Assembly (NCBI RefSeq): GCF_025813715.1
Contig: NZ_CP107532.1
Coordinates: 4,170,001-4,234,000 of the forward strand
DNA length: 64,000 nucleotides
Reading direction: 5' to 3'
Source of the DNA: Methylobacterium sp. FF17
GTDB lineage: Bacteria; Pseudomonadota; Alphaproteobacteria; Rhizobiales; Beijerinckiaceae
Shown piece after piece: positions 41,025 to 50,515 of this stretch (position 1 is its first letter; each line of letters opens with the position of its first letter). The notes beneath the pieces are model-generated. The model was given only the letters and a program-made list of their open reading frames with translations, was not told the origin of the DNA and searched no databases. Position numbers and translations under genes: made by a program.

Positions 41025-42506
41025 ATGACGAACCTCAACGAACTCACCCTGGCCGAGGCCCGCGACGGGCTCAAAGCAAAGGACTTTTCGGCAACCGAAC
41101 TCGCCGGGGCGCATCTCTCCGCCATGGAGAAGGCGCGGGGCCTCAACGCCTACCTCGTGGAGACCCCCGAGCAGGCTCTGGCAATGGCCGGAGCCGCGGA
41201 TGCCCGGATCGCCTCCGGCGAGGCACGTCCCCTCGAGGGCATCCCGCTCGGCATCAAGGACCTGTTCTGCACCGAGGGCGTAGTCACCACCGCCGGATCG
41301 AAGATCCTCGAAGGCTTCACCCCGGCCTATGAATCGGCCGTGACCGCCAACCTCTGGCGCGACGGCGCCGTGATGCTGGGCAAGCTCAATCTCGACGAGT
41401 TCGCCATGGGCTCGTCCAATGAGACCTCCGCCTACGGCGACGTGGTCTCACCCTGGCGCCGGTCCGGGTCGGACGCCCGGTTGGTGCCGGGCGGCTCGTC
41501 CGGCGGTTCGGCGGCGGCGGTGGCAGCCCACCTCTGCCTCGGGGCCACCGCGACCGATACCGGCGGCTCGATCCGCCAGCCCGCCGCCTTCACCGGCACC
41601 GTCGGCATCAAGCCGACCTATGGCCGCTGCTCGCGCTGGGGCACCGTGGCCTACGCCTCCTCGCTGGACCAGGCCGGCCCCATCGCCCGCACGGTGCGCG
41701 ACTGCGCCATCCTGCTCGGCTCCATGGCCGGGGCGGATGCGCGGGACACCACCTGCGCCGACCTGCCCGTACCGGATTTCGAGGCAGCGGTGGCGCGCGG
41801 CGTGAAGGGCCTGACCATCGGCATCCCGAAGGAGTACCGGGTCGAGGGCATGTCGGCCGAGATTCAGGCGCTCTGGGACAGGGGCGCCGCGATGCTCGAG
41901 GCGGCCGGCGCGACGATCCGCGAGATCTCCTTGCCGCACACGCAATACGCCCTGCCGGCCTACTACATCGTCGCCCCCGCCGAAGCCTCCTCGAACCTCG
42001 CCCGCTACGACGGCGTGCGCTACGGCCTGCGCGTGCCGGGCAAGGACATCGCCGGGCTCTACGAGAACACCCGCGCCGCCGGCTTCGGCCGCGAGGTGAA
42101 ACGCCGGATCATGATCGGCACCTACGTGCTCTCGGCCGGCTACTACGACGCCTATTACGTCCGCGCCCAGCGCATCCGCACCCTGATCAAGCGCGACTTC
42201 GAACAGGCCTACGCCTCCGGCATCGACGCGATCCTGACGCCCGCGACACCGTCGGCCGCCTTCGGCATCGGCGAGAAGGGCTCGGGCGACCCGGTCGAAA
42301 TGTACCTGCAGGACGTCTTCACCATCACCGTCAACATGGCGGGCCTGCCGGGCATCTCGGTGCCGGCGGGGCTCGACGCGCAGGGGCTGCCGCTAGGCCT
42401 CCAGCTCATTGGCCGGCCCTTCGACGAGGAGACGCTGTTCGCCGCCGCCCAGGTGATCGAGGATGCCGCCGGGCGGACCAAGCTGCCCGCCGCGTGGTGG
42501 GCATGA
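41025..42506 (+). CDS. gatA: Asp-tRNA(Asn)/Glu-tRNA(Gln) amidotransferase subunit GatA
   Basis: A 493-residue amidase-signature subunit releasing ammonia from glutamine. The Ser-cisSer-Lys triad is K78 ([10 protein letters not shown]), S158 ([12 protein letters not shown]) and S182 ([11 protein letters not shown]), with spacing matching characterised GatA. The tRNA-related C-terminal part ([19 protein letters not shown]) is present. It lies between gatC and a small membrane-protein gene followed by gatB, so the full GatCAB set is in one transcript direction. Confidence 0.96.
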   Translation: MTNLNELTLAEARDGLKAKDFSATELAGAHLSAMEKARGLNAYLVETPEQALAMAGAADARIASGEARPLEGIPLGIKDLFCTEGVVTTAGSKILEGFTPAYESAVTANLWRDGAVMLGKLNLDEFAMGSSNETSAYGDVVSPWRRSGSDARLVPGGSSGGSAAAVAAHLCLGATATDTGGSIRQPAAFTGTVGIKPTYGRCSRWGTVAYASSLDQAGPIARTVRDCAILLGSMAGADARDTTCADLPVPDFEAAVARGVKGLTIGIPKEYRVEGMSAEIQALWDRGAAMLEAAGATIREISLPHTQYALPAYYIVAPAEASSNLARYDGVRYGLRVPGKDIAGLYENTRAAGFGREVKRRIMIGTYVLSAGYYDAYYVRAQRIRTLIKRDFEQAYASGIDAILTPATPSAAFGIGEKGSGDPVEMYLQDVFTITVNMAGLPGISVPAGLDAQGLPLGLQLIGRPFDEETLFAAAQVIEDAAGRTKLPAAWWA

Positions 42507-42516
42507 GTCGCCCCCG

Positions 42517-42816
42517 ATGACCGTCCCGGTCTATCCCTTCGACGTCTGGATCTGGGCCGCCTTCGATCCGGTGCTGATCGCCATCGCCCTGGTGATGGGC
42601 TGGAAGTCGGACCAGTTCGTGAAGGTCATCCTCGTGTCGCTGATGGCCTTCGCGATCTCGGTGCTGGTGTCCTGGGCCGTCACGGCGATCGGCATCCCGT
42701 GGCCAGCCCCGATCAGCCACGACGGACCGACCTTCTTCCCCATCCGCTGGATCGCGGGTTTCCTCTGGGGCACCCTGGGGTTCCTGGCGCACCAGCTCTA
42801 CCGCCTGCGCGCTTGA
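42517..42816 (+). CDS. Small membrane protein between gatA and gatB
   Basis: A 99-residue protein with about three membrane segments: WIWAAFDPVLIAIALVMGW, VILVSLMAFAISVLVSWAV and IRWIAGFLWGTLGFLAHQLY. ATG 42517 lies 10 bp after the gatA stop, so it is probably co-transcribed. No family is recognised. An equivalent small membrane gene in this position may be common in related genomes, but that cannot be checked here. A link to tRNA amidation is not implied. Confidence 0.8.
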   Translation: MTVPVYPFDVWIWAAFDPVLIAIALVMGWKSDQFVKVILVSLMAFAISVLVSWAVTAIGIPWPAPISHDGPTFFPIRWIAGFLWGTLGFLAHQLYRLRA

Positions 42817-42884
42817 CCGCGCCGGCTAGCACTTCCACCATTCCGGCGCGTCCGCGCGCCCCGCAGAACTGAGTCCGGGCCATC

Positions 42885-44357
42885 ATGACCGCAGCCGTGA
42901 ACCCCAAGAAGCTCATCAAGGGCGGCCTGCACGACTGGGAGGTCGTGATCGGCATGGAAATCCATGCCCAGGTCACCAGCCGCTCCAAGTTGTTCTCCGG
43001 CGCCTCCACCGAGTTCGGGGCGGAGCCGAATGACCACGTTTCCCTGGTGGACGCGGCGATGCCCGGCATGCTGCCCGTCATCAACGAGGAATGCGTGGCC
43101 CAGGCCGTGCGCACCGGCCTCGGGCTGAAGGCGCGGATCAACCATCGCTCGGTGTTCGACCGGAAGAACTATTTCTACCCGGACCTGCCGCAGGGCTACC
43201 AGATCAGCCAGTTCAAAGACCCGATCGTCGGCGAGGGCGAGGTCCTGGTGGACCTTCCCGACGGCGAGTCGATCACCGTCGGCATCGAGCGGCTGCATCT
43301 GGAGCAGGATGCGGGCAAGTCGCTGCACGACCAGAACCCGACCCAGAGCTTCGTGGACCTCAACCGCTCGGGCGTCGCCCTGATGGAGATCGTCTCGCGG
43401 CCGGATCTCCGCTCCTCCGAGGAAGCCCGCGCCTACGTAACCAAGCTGCGTACCATCCTGCGCTACCTCGGCACCTGCGACGGCGACATGGAGAAGGGCT
43501 CGCTCCGGGCCGACGTGAACGTCTCGGTGCGAAAAGTCGGCGCGCCGCTCGGCACCCGATGCGAGATCAAGAACGTCAACTCGATCCGCTTCATCGGCCA
43601 GGCCATCGAGACCGAGGCCCGCCGCCAGATCGCGATCATCGAGGATGGCGGCACCATCTCCCAGGAGACCCGCCTGTTCGACCCGAGCAAGGGCGAAACC
43701 CGTTCCATGCGCTCGAAGGAAGAGGCGCACGATTACCGCTACTTCCCCGACCCGGATCTGCTGCCGCTGGAATTCGACCAGGCCTATGTGGATGCCCTGG
43801 CTGCCGGCCTGCCGGAACTGCCCGACGCCAAGAAGGCGCGCTTCATCGAATCCTACGGCCTCAGCGCCTACGATGCCGGCGTGCTCATCGCCGAGCGCGC
43901 TTCGGCCGACTATTTCGAGGCGGTGGCCAAGGGCCGCGACGGCAAGGCTGCGGCGAACTGGGTCATCAACGAGCTGTTCGGGCGCCTCAACAAGGAGGGC
44001 AAGGACATCGAGACGAGCCCGGTCTCGGCGACCCAGCTCGGCGCCATCGTGGACCTCATCGGCGAGGGCGTGATCTCGGGCAAGATCGCCAAGGACCTGT
44101 TCGAGATCGTCTGGTCCGAGGGTGGCGATCCGCGCCAGATCGTTGATACTCGCGGCATGAAGCAGGTGACCGATACCGGCGCCATCGAGGCGGCGGTGGA
44201 CGAGATCATCGCCAAGAACCCCGACAAGGTTCAGCAGGCCAAGGAGAAGCCGACCCTGCTCGGTTGGTTTGTCGGGCAGACCATGAAGGCCACCGGCGGC
44301 AAGGCCAACCCGGCAGCGGTGAACGCGCTGCTGAAGGCCAAGCTCGGGATCGAGTAG
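42885..44357 (+). CDS. gatB: Asp-tRNA(Asn)/Glu-tRNA(Gln) amidotransferase subunit GatB
   Basis: A 490-residue kinase/amidotransferase subunit that phosphorylates the misacylated tRNA. Visible features are [68 protein letters not shown] and [18 protein letters not shown]. The YqeY-like tail domain ends [20 protein letters not shown]. Length is typical (about 480-500). It completes the gatCAB set. Confidence 0.97.
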   Translation: MTAAVNPKKLIKGGLHDWEVVIGMEIHAQVTSRSKLFSGASTEFGAEPNDHVSLVDAAMPGMLPVINEECVAQAVRTGLGLKARINHRSVFDRKNYFYPDLPQGYQISQFKDPIVGEGEVLVDLPDGESITVGIERLHLEQDAGKSLHDQNPTQSFVDLNRSGVALMEIVSRPDLRSSEEARAYVTKLRTILRYLGTCDGDMEKGSLRADVNVSVRKVGAPLGTRCEIKNVNSIRFIGQAIETEARRQIAIIEDGGTISQETRLFDPSKGETRSMRSKEEAHDYRYFPDPDLLPLEFDQAYVDALAAGLPELPDAKKARFIESYGLSAYDAGVLIAERASADYFEAVAKGRDGKAAANWVINELFGRLNKEGKDIETSPVSATQLGAIVDLIGEGVISGKIAKDLFEIVWSEGGDPRQIVDTRGMKQVTDTGAIEAAVDEIIAKNPDKVQQAKEKPTLLGWFVGQTMKATGGKANPAAVNALLKAKLGIE

Positions 44358-44431
44358 CCTTACGCCGCGCTGGATCTCACCGGTGCTGACCAGGGGTCGC
44401 GGTCGGTAAGACTTAGAATAAGGGTGAAAAT

Positions 44432-44950
44432 TTGGATCTGCGATCCACGAGCACGATCCGAAGACTTCAGCCGAGCGACGCGGCAGCGTTCCGAGTGCTC
44501 CGTCTCGACGGCCTTGCCCGCCACCCCGAAGCCTTCGGTGCATCCTGGGAGGCTGAAGAGGGTCAGCCACTCGCGTGGTTCACGAGCACCCTGGAGAACC
44601 AGGCTGTCTTCGGCGCTTGGCGTCGCGACAATGAACTCGTTGGTGTAGCCGGCCTCTACGTCCCGGACGCACCCAAGCTTCGGCACAAGGGAACGCTCGG
44701 AGGCGTCTTCGTCAGGCCGGACGCGCGCGGAGGAGGTGTCGGAACAGCCCTCATCGCGGCTGTGATCGACCATGCGGCGACATGTGTCGAGGATCTCGGA
44801 CTGTCTGTCGGCGCAACCAACACGACCGCGATCCGGCGCTACGAAGCTGCCGGCTTCGTGCCGTACGGCCTCGAACCGCGCGCCCTTAAGGTCGGCGACG
44901 ATTACTATTCGGAAGTCTTGATGATTCTCAGCCTCAATCGCACCGATTGA
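44432..44950 (+). CDS. GNAT-family N-acetyltransferase
   Basis: A 172-residue acetyltransferase. The acetyl-CoA pocket is seen in LGGVFVRPDARGGGVGTALI (the R/Q-x-x-G-x-G/A loop is RGGGVGTA). NTTAIRRYEAAGFVPYGLEP is the usual C-terminal strand. The best start is TTG 44432, giving a complete N-terminus STIRRLQPSDAAAFRVLRLD; no ATG fits. Codon use here is less GC-biased than in the neighbours, which may point to later acquisition. The substrate is unknown. Confidence 0.85.
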   Translation: MDLRSTSTIRRLQPSDAAAFRVLRLDGLARHPEAFGASWEAEEGQPLAWFTSTLENQAVFGAWRRDNELVGVAGLYVPDAPKLRHKGTLGGVFVRPDARGGGVGTALIAAVIDHAATCVEDLGLSVGATNTTAIRRYEAAGFVPYGLEPRALKVGDDYYSEVLMILSLNRTD

Positions 44951-45370
44951 GGTCGATCATTCGGCGGCGGAAGCGGCCGAGGTGGGGCTTGGTGCATGTC
45001 TGAAGTCGTGCCGTGCTGGCCGCTTCTGCGCCCCGGAGACCGCTTCCGTCCCGTTATTCGCGTGTGTGCTGCTCAACGTCCGGGTCGAATCAACCCCGGA
45101 TGATCGCCGCAGCCGCCTGCTGGGGTGGCGTCATTCCCAAATCTCCTGCGTCCGGTCGGTCGTGATCGTTATCCGATCAAGGCCTCCTCGTTGCTTGAGT
45201 TGTGCTTTGCCGTCGAAGCACCGGATCAGACTGCGACCCAATCTGTCAGGCGTCAAGAGCCTATTTGCGGGATTTCGCGACTGTATCCAGTCCCGATGGA
45301 ACGCCCTTAAAAATCAGTGCCTTCCCAGTCTCTTGGCGTGGGATGCAACCCTTGGACCCGGGGTCACAGC
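44951..45370. other. Intergenic stretch with no convincing gene
   Basis: A 420-bp gap between the GNAT gene and the convergent efflux operon. Its composition is less GC-rich and less codon-patterned than its surroundings. Short ORFs in several frames show no family resemblance. It may be decayed coding DNA or noncoding. No hairpin terminator was seen. Confidence 0.4.
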
Positions 45371-46378
45371 TTACGGGGTCGGCGCCACGGCGCCGCTCAA
45401 GCGGGCACGCAGGCGTGCGAGCCAGTCGTCGCGATAGGTGCCGGGCTCGCCCACCGAGACCGTGGCGGTCATGCCGGCCACCAGGGTGAGGCCCTCGGGC
45501 ACCCCCTCGATACGGATGCGCACGGGCACGCGCTGCGCCAGCCGCACCCAGGTATAGACCGGATCGACATTCGGCAGCCCCTGCGTGCTCGCGGTTGCGT
45601 TGGCGGTGCTGATGCCCAGCGTGATGCTGTCGACCGTTCCTCGGATCAGGGGGTCGTAGCCGAGGAGTTCGGCCGTGACCGGATCGCCCACGTGGATGTG
45701 AGCCATCTTGGTCTCCTCGAAGTAGCCGTCGATCCAGAAGGAATCGGTATCGATCACCGCGATGTTGACCGTACCGGTGGTGGCGTAGTCGCCAGGGCGC
45801 AGGAGCAGGTTCGTCACCCGGCCGTTCACCGGTGATCGCACCTGGGTGCGCTGAAGATTGACCTTGGCCTGCGAGAGCTGCGCTTTGGCCGAGGCGACGG
45901 CGGCCTCCGCGATCCGGGCGGTGCCGGCATATTGCTGCTTCTCCTCTACGGAGGTGGAGAGAGTGGTGAGCGCTTCGCGCCGCGCGGCCTGCGTGCGCTT
46001 GACCTGAAGGTCGGCCTCCCGGTTGTCGAGTTCGGCCTGGGCGGAGGCGACCGAGACCTCGAAGTCGAAGGGATCGATGACGTAGAGCACGTCGCCCTTT
46101 CGCACCTGCCGGTTGTCGGAGACGCGCAGCTCGGTGATTTGGCCCGAGACCTGGGGCGCGACGCTCGCCACCTGCACGCGCACCCGCCCATCGCGGGTCC
46201 AGGGCGCGGTGACGTAGAACTGCCAGACCAGCGCCGCCGCCACGACGGCGCAGGCCAGGATGATTCCGGTCACGAGGAGGCGGAGCAGCCAGCGACCGCG
46301 ACCGGGCGGGCGCGGGCGCGTGTCCGGGGGCTCGGACGTGGAAGGTGCGGCGGTCTCGCCGCGCATGTCGTCGGCCAT
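45371..46378 (-). CDS. HlyD/EmrA-family efflux periplasmic adaptor (AaeA-like)
   Basis: A 335-residue membrane-fusion protein. One N-terminal membrane anchor (LLRLLVTGIILACAVVAAAL) is followed by a barrel-sandwich half-motif VQVASVAPQVSGQITELRVS. A helical hairpin follows (about 105-180, rich in Ala, Glu, Gln) and then the second half SPVNGRVTNLLLRPGDYATT with DTDSFWIDGYFEETKMAHIH, typical of AaeA/EmrA adaptors. It is last in the operon DUF4345-FUSC-DUF1656-HlyD. It would bridge the FUSC pump and an outer-membrane channel to expel aromatic acids or drugs; the substrate is inferred from AaeAB. Confidence 0.9.
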   Translation of the reverse strand: MADDMRGETAAPSTSEPPDTRPRPPGRGRWLLRLLVTGIILACAVVAAALVWQFYVTAPWTRDGRVRVQVASVAPQVSGQITELRVSDNRQVRKGDVLYVIDPFDFEVSVASAQAELDNREADLQVKRTQAARREALTTLSTSVEEKQQYAGTARIAEAAVASAKAQLSQAKVNLQRTQVRSPVNGRVTNLLLRPGDYATTGTVNIAVIDTDSFWIDGYFEETKMAHIHVGDPVTAELLGYDPLIRGTVDSITLGISTANATASTQGLPNVDPVYTWVRLAQRVPVRIRIEGVPEGLTLVAGMTATVSVGEPGTYRDDWLARLRARLSGAVAPTP

Positions 46379-46380
46379 CG

Positions 46381-46575
46381 TCAGAACAACACGATCAGGA
46401 GGGCGAGGATACAGACGTAGAGGCCGGCCTCCGCCAGGGGCGGATTGGCGACGTAGCGGCTGATACGCAGCCGGGCGGAGACGAGGCGCAGGACCACGAG
46501 GATCGCCAGCGCTCCGGCGGCATAGGCGACAAAGGGCGAGACCAGCACGCCACCGAGATCGAGGTCGCTGCGCAT
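46381..46575 (-). CDS. DUF1656 small membrane protein (AaeX-like)
   Basis: A 64-residue protein with two membrane segments (SPFVAYAAGALAILVVLRLV and ALYVCILALLIVLF-like end). DUF1656/AaeX proteins are encoded between the FUSC pump and the HlyD adaptor in AaeAB-type operons, exactly as here. Its ATG overlaps the FUSC stop (ATGA), and the stop is 2 bp before the adaptor gene. Its own function is unknown. Confidence 0.9.
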   Translation of the reverse strand: MRSDLDLGGVLVSPFVAYAAGALAILVVLRLVSARLRISRYVANPPLAEAGLYVCILALLIVLF

Positions 46576-48605
46576 CAGGCCGCCATCACGCCGAGGCGGC
46601 GCAGGAAGCGCCCCTGGACCTCGGTGACGTGCGCGGCCGTGGTCAGGTCGCTGACCGCGCGGGCGAGATGCAGGCGTGTCTCCGGCGCTGCCGTGCCGCC
46701 GGCCGCCAGAAAGGCGCGCGCGGCGTCCCGCATACCGGCGGCATCGACCGCCACGATGGCCGTGCGGGCGCGCTCGACCGCCGCCGCGAGCGACGCGTCG
46801 CACGCCAGGCCGCGCAATTGCGCATGGGCGCGCGCGGCGGCGGATTCCATCCGCGCGAGGTCGAAGGCCCGGTCCAGGCTGGCCCGGCGGACGGCACCGC
46901 TGCCCGAACTCCAGCGGGCGAACTGCAGAAGGCGATCGCTGTTGAGGCTGGTCCGGGTCGTGGCGTCGCCGCCCTGCCCGGCCAACGCGTCCACCAGGGC
47001 GCGGCGCGCCGAGTCGAGGGCGAAGGCCCGGTGCCGTGCGTTCGAGACCGGCAGGATCACCCGCACCGTGAAGAACAGGATCAGCGCCGCCACGACGACC
47101 AGGAAGGCATTGCTAAGAAAACCCTGCGGATCATAGGTCTGCGGGTTGGCGGGCGAGAGCAGAACAGGGAAGAACACCAGCAGGATGAAGCCGATCCCGA
47201 AGGTCGGCGGGTTGAGGCTGAGAAAGCAGGCGGCGAAGACCACCGGCGCCATGGCGATGGCCAACAGCGGGAATCCCTGTACGCCCGCCAGCGCGCCGAA
47301 CAGCACGATCCCGGCACAGAGAGCGGCCACCGGCATGCCGATGAGCACGCCCTTGGCGAAGACCCGGGGGTCCGGCGTGATCGACGACAGCGCGCAGGTG
47401 GAGGCGACCTGCACCAGGGCGAAAGAGGTCGCGGGCCAGCCGGCGGCGATGAAGAACAGCGCGCTCAACCCGAATGCGATCGCGACGCGAAGGGCGCCCC
47501 GCAGAGCTTCCGGCATGTCGCGATGGGTGGGCAGGGGCACGTTGCGCAGGGGTTGCCCGCCCCGCGCCAGGACACCGTAGCCGTCCTGCGCGAACACCGC
47601 CGCACGGGCGAAATCGAGCGACCGCTGCAGGGCCAGGATCTCGTCCAGGGGAGTCTCATTCGCGCGGGTGGCCGATCCTACCAGCGCCGCGTCCACCAGT
47701 TCGGACAGGCGCGCCACCGCCGCATCGGGGTCGGCTTCGGCCTCGGTCAGGCCCACGCAGAGGCGCCGTGCTTCCGCGACGGCGGGCGAGGGCTCGGACA
47801 GGCGCGCGATCGCGGCCCCGAGGTGGCGGGCAGCGGCGGCCATGACGTAGAGCGCCGCGATGGCGCTGCGGGCACCGGCTGCCCGGTCCGGCCCGTCGTC
47901 GAGTTCGCCTGCGATGGCGCTGGTGTCCCCGCGCATCGCCGCGATCTTGCGAATCAGCGCGGCGGCGCGCTCAGAGCCGGGATCGCCCCGCGTCAGGGCC
48001 TCGCGCGCGAAGGCCTTCGTCTCCGCGATGGCCCCGCCCAGGGTATCACGCACCGAGCGCCAGATGCTGGGGCTACCCAGCGCGTCATTGATGAAGGTGA
48101 TCGCCACGATGCCAAGGGTGATCGCCGCGACCCGGTCGACGGCGGCGTCGAAGGTGTTCTGCGGCGTATCGATATGCGCGATCGCGATGATCGCCACGGT
48201 GTAGCCGGAAAGCATGGCCCCGTAGGCGCGGGTATCCTGCAGGAAGTGGGCGGTGAAGACGCAGAGGCCGAGCCAGGTGGCGAAGGCGACGAGGAGCAGA
48301 ACCCGATCCTGGGCGAACAAGGCCATCAGGCCGATCGCCACGGCGGCGCCGACCAGGGTGCCGAGGAACCGGTAGAGCGCCTTCGAGAGGGCCTGTCCCC
48401 GCGTGGGCTGGGCCAGGATGGCGACGCAGACGGCGGCCGAGGAGGCACTCGACAGTTGCAGCCAGAACGCCGCGTAGAGCGCCAGGATCATGGCGAGCCA
48501 GATCCGCAGGGCGAAGGCCCAGGCGGCGGGCCTGGGTACCACCCGCTCGGCGAAAGCCAGCACCCGATCGGGCAGGCCGGGCCGGCTCTCCGCACGGACG
48601 CTCAC
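46575..48605 (-). CDS. FUSC-family efflux transporter (AaeB-like)
   Basis: A 676-residue inner-membrane pump of the aromatic acid exporter/FUSC family. Two membrane blocks of about five to six segments each are visible. The first is WLAMILALYAAFWLQLSSAS through AHIDTPQNTFDAAVDRVAAI; the second starts near LRVAIAFGLSALFFIAAGWP and includes PTFGIGFILLVFFPVLLSP. Soluble helical domains follow each block. The motif NTFDAAVDRVAAITLGI is typical. The start is GTG 48605, overlapping the stop of the DUF4345 gene. It likely works with the downstream DUF1656 and HlyD proteins. Confidence 0.9.
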   Translation of the reverse strand: MSVRAESRPGLPDRVLAFAERVVPRPAAWAFALRIWLAMILALYAAFWLQLSSASSAAVCVAILAQPTRGQALSKALYRFLGTLVGAAVAIGLMALFAQDRVLLLVAFATWLGLCVFTAHFLQDTRAYGAMLSGYTVAIIAIAHIDTPQNTFDAAVDRVAAITLGIVAITFINDALGSPSIWRSVRDTLGGAIAETKAFAREALTRGDPGSERAAALIRKIAAMRGDTSAIAGELDDGPDRAAGARSAIAALYVMAAAARHLGAAIARLSEPSPAVAEARRLCVGLTEAEADPDAAVARLSELVDAALVGSATRANETPLDEILALQRSLDFARAAVFAQDGYGVLARGGQPLRNVPLPTHRDMPEALRGALRVAIAFGLSALFFIAAGWPATSFALVQVASTCALSSITPDPRVFAKGVLIGMPVAALCAGIVLFGALAGVQGFPLLAIAMAPVVFAACFLSLNPPTFGIGFILLVFFPVLLSPANPQTYDPQGFLSNAFLVVVAALILFFTVRVILPVSNARHRAFALDSARRALVDALAGQGGDATTRTSLNSDRLLQFARWSSGSGAVRRASLDRAFDLARMESAAARAHAQLRGLACDASLAAAVERARTAIVAVDAAGMRDAARAFLAAGGTAAPETRLHLARAVSDLTTAAHVTEVQGRFLRRLGVMAA

Positions 48606-49018
48606 CCGCCAATGACCCGGGGATGGGCCTCAGCGTGCCGGGCCGCGACCCGTGCCTGCCACAGGCAGAGGAGCGGCGTAACGACCAGTTCCACCGCAAG
48701 CGCCGCCAGCATCAGGACGGACGGCAATCCGGTGAGCGCGAGACCGAGCAGGCGGGCGAGCCCGCCGAGTGCCACCACGAGGGTGAGGAAGCGGAACAGG
48801 GTGGTCTTGGCTTCGATGCCGGGCACGCAGGTCCAGAACAGGATGCCGATGCCCATGTGGAGGCCGGAGAGGTAGCGGAAATGGCTGTCGGCGGAGACGT
48901 CCACGAGGCCGCCGCGACCGAGGCCGTTCAAGCCGAACAGCACGCCGTAGAGGCCGGACATGACCGGAACGAGTGCCACCACCGCCACCGCGCGCTGCAG
49001 CGCCTGCCGTTCCCGCAT
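48602..49018 (-). CDS. DUF4345-type four-helix membrane protein
   Basis: A 138-residue membrane protein with four segments: AVAVVALVPVMSGLYGVLFG, RYLSGLHMGIGILFWTCVPG, FRFLTLVVALGGLARLLGLA and MLAALAVELVVTPLLCLWQA. The SHFRYLSGLHMGIG stretch fits DUF4345. It is first in the efflux operon and overlaps the FUSC gene by 4 bp (GTGA). The role is unknown. Confidence 0.8.
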   Translation of the reverse strand: MRERQALQRAVAVVALVPVMSGLYGVLFGLNGLGRGGLVDVSADSHFRYLSGLHMGIGILFWTCVPGIEAKTTLFRFLTLVVALGGLARLLGLALTGLPSVLMLAALAVELVVTPLLCLWQARVAARHAEAHPRVIGG

Positions 49019-49114
49019 CGTTGCACCTCGTGAGAAGACTCCAGACGATCGGCAACCGGGGCCGTCAGGCTTGCGTTCCTCGGCAGCCTGGAATCACGAG
49101 GGCTCGGGCGAGGC

Positions 49115-49396
49115 TCAGGCCTTGATCTCCTTCAGCCGCTTGACGCACTTGCTGTAATATTGCGGCCATTTCGGACCCTGCGCCGCCTTCTCGGAGACGG
49201 GGAGGGCTCGCCACTCGACGCCGCACTTCTTCTGGCGTTCGCGCGCCGCGCTCTGCCCGACACTGGGTTCCCGGCTTTCCTTGGCGGCCGCGGCCTGGGC
49301 CCAGGCGTCAGCGGCGGCAAAGGGACTCGTCAGGGCACCTGCCAGAAGGATGAAAGCCGCGAACAACGCGGCGGGACGATGCGAACGGAACAGCAC
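49115..49396 (-). CDS. Small exported protein with two cysteines (PsiF-like character)
   Basis: A 93-residue protein starting at GTG 49396. A signal peptide (ALFAAFILLAGALTSPFAAA) with cleavage near WAQA leads to a charged mature part: RERQKKCGVEWRALPVSEKA then GPKWPQYYSKCVKRLKEIKA. The C-x-W...K-W-P-x-x-x-x-x-C-x-K-x-L pattern recalls PsiF-related alphaproteobacterial exported proteins, with the two Cys likely disulphide-bonded. Function is unknown. Confidence 0.7.
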   Translation of the reverse strand: MLFRSHRPAALFAAFILLAGALTSPFAAADAWAQAAAAKESREPSVGQSAARERQKKCGVEWRALPVSEKAAQGPKWPQYYSKCVKRLKEIKA

Positions 49397-49601
49397 TGAG
49401 GACCTCCGGGATCTCGGAACCCCGCGGGAGAGCGGGCCGGACGCATCACACCACAACCCTGGGCGAGGGCAAGCGCCATGCACACGCGCCGCGGTGCGGT
49501 CCACCGTTTCGCGCCGCTGGCACGCGCCCTGCAACCATGGGCTCGCGTTCCGGATTGATCCGGGGCATGAGACGAGCCTCCACTGGGCTGGACGAGAACG
49601 C

Positions 49602-50237
49602 ATGGCACACGCGCCGGGAAAACCCATCGACGTGCACACCTGGAGCACGCCGAACGGCTGGAAGATCCCGATCATGCTGGAGGAATGCGGGCTGCCCTAC
49701 CGGGTGGTGCCGGTGAATATCGGCCGGGGCGACCAGATGGCGCCGGATTTCCTGGCGATCTCGCCCAACAACAAGATTCCCGCCATCGTCGATCCGGACG
49801 GGCCGGGCGGCACCCCCGTGACGGTGTTCGAGTCGGGCGCGATCCTGCAATATCTCGGGCGCAAGACCGGGTGCCTCTACCCCGCCGACGAGCGGGCACG
49901 GGTGGCGGTGGACGAGTGGCTGTTCTGGCAGGTGGCGGGTTTCGGGCCGATGCTCGGCCAGGCACATCACTTCCGCATCTACGCGCAGGAGAAGATTCCC
50001 TACGCCATCGAGCGGTTCACGGCGGAGGCCCAGCGCCTCTACGGGGTCCTCGACCAGCGCCTCGCGGGCCGCGACTACGTGGCGGGCGACTACTCCATCG
50101 CGGACATCGCGATCCTGCCCTGGGCCAAGTACCACGAGAAGCAGAGCATCGATCTCGGCGGCCTGCCCAATGTCCGGGCCTGGCTCGACCGCGTGATGGC
50201 GCGGCCGGCGGTGCAGCGGGGATTCGCGGCGGTCTGA
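49602..50237 (+). CDS. Glutathione S-transferase family protein
   Basis: A 211-residue GST of the Ure2p/YfcG/YghU kind. The thioredoxin-like N-terminal domain starts VHTWSTPNGWKIPIMLEECG with NNKIPAIVDPDG (cis-Pro) and TVFESGAILQYLG (glutathione-binding E-S). The helical C-terminal domain holds YVAGDYSIADIAILPWAKYH, the N-capping box region. ATG 49602 begins the family-typical N-terminus. Likely a glutathione-dependent oxidoreductase or conjugating enzyme. Confidence 0.92.
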   Translation: MAHAPGKPIDVHTWSTPNGWKIPIMLEECGLPYRVVPVNIGRGDQMAPDFLAISPNNKIPAIVDPDGPGGTPVTVFESGAILQYLGRKTGCLYPADERARVAVDEWLFWQVAGFGPMLGQAHHFRIYAQEKIPYAIERFTAEAQRLYGVLDQRLAGRDYVAGDYSIADIAILPWAKYHEKQSIDLGGLPNVRAWLDRVMARPAVQRGFAAV

Positions 50238-50515
50238 ACGGGGTTTCGGTCGATCGCGAGCCGTGAATTCGTCCCGTCCTGCAGAATCTCTCGCTTCCCG
50301 CAAGGTGGACCGAGCAAGATTCGCTCGGGAACCGGATGACGACGGTCGGGCCGCAGCGAAGGTGAGTCGCAATGCGCTCCCTCTTCCGGGAAGAGGGGAG
50401 ACCCGCGGATCCCTCTGGATGTGTGAGCCCGCCCGCTCTCAGGGGAAGAGCGACACGCGCGGGCTGCATCCACGCTGTGTCGATACGCGATCCGTTCGGG
50501 CTCGCTCGGGCGGTC
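50238..50515. other. Intergenic region with CCCTCTTCC hairpin
   Basis: 278 bp between the GST gene and the convergent DUF2147 gene, with no gene seen. A palindrome with arms CTCCCTCTTCC (50377-50387) and GGAAGAGGGGAG (50389-50400) belongs to the same dispersed family as 4903 and 17925; it is followed by ACCCGCGGATCC. Confidence 0.6.
50377..50400. repeat. Inverted repeat, CCCTCTCC-family variant
   Basis: Arms CCCTCTTCC (50379-50387) and GGAAGAGGG (50389-50397) are perfectly complementary and meet at a central G, so the innermost pairs would open into a loop. Flanking bases CT and GAG extend the symmetry. The downstream flank ACCCGCG is shared with other copies. Confidence 0.6.
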
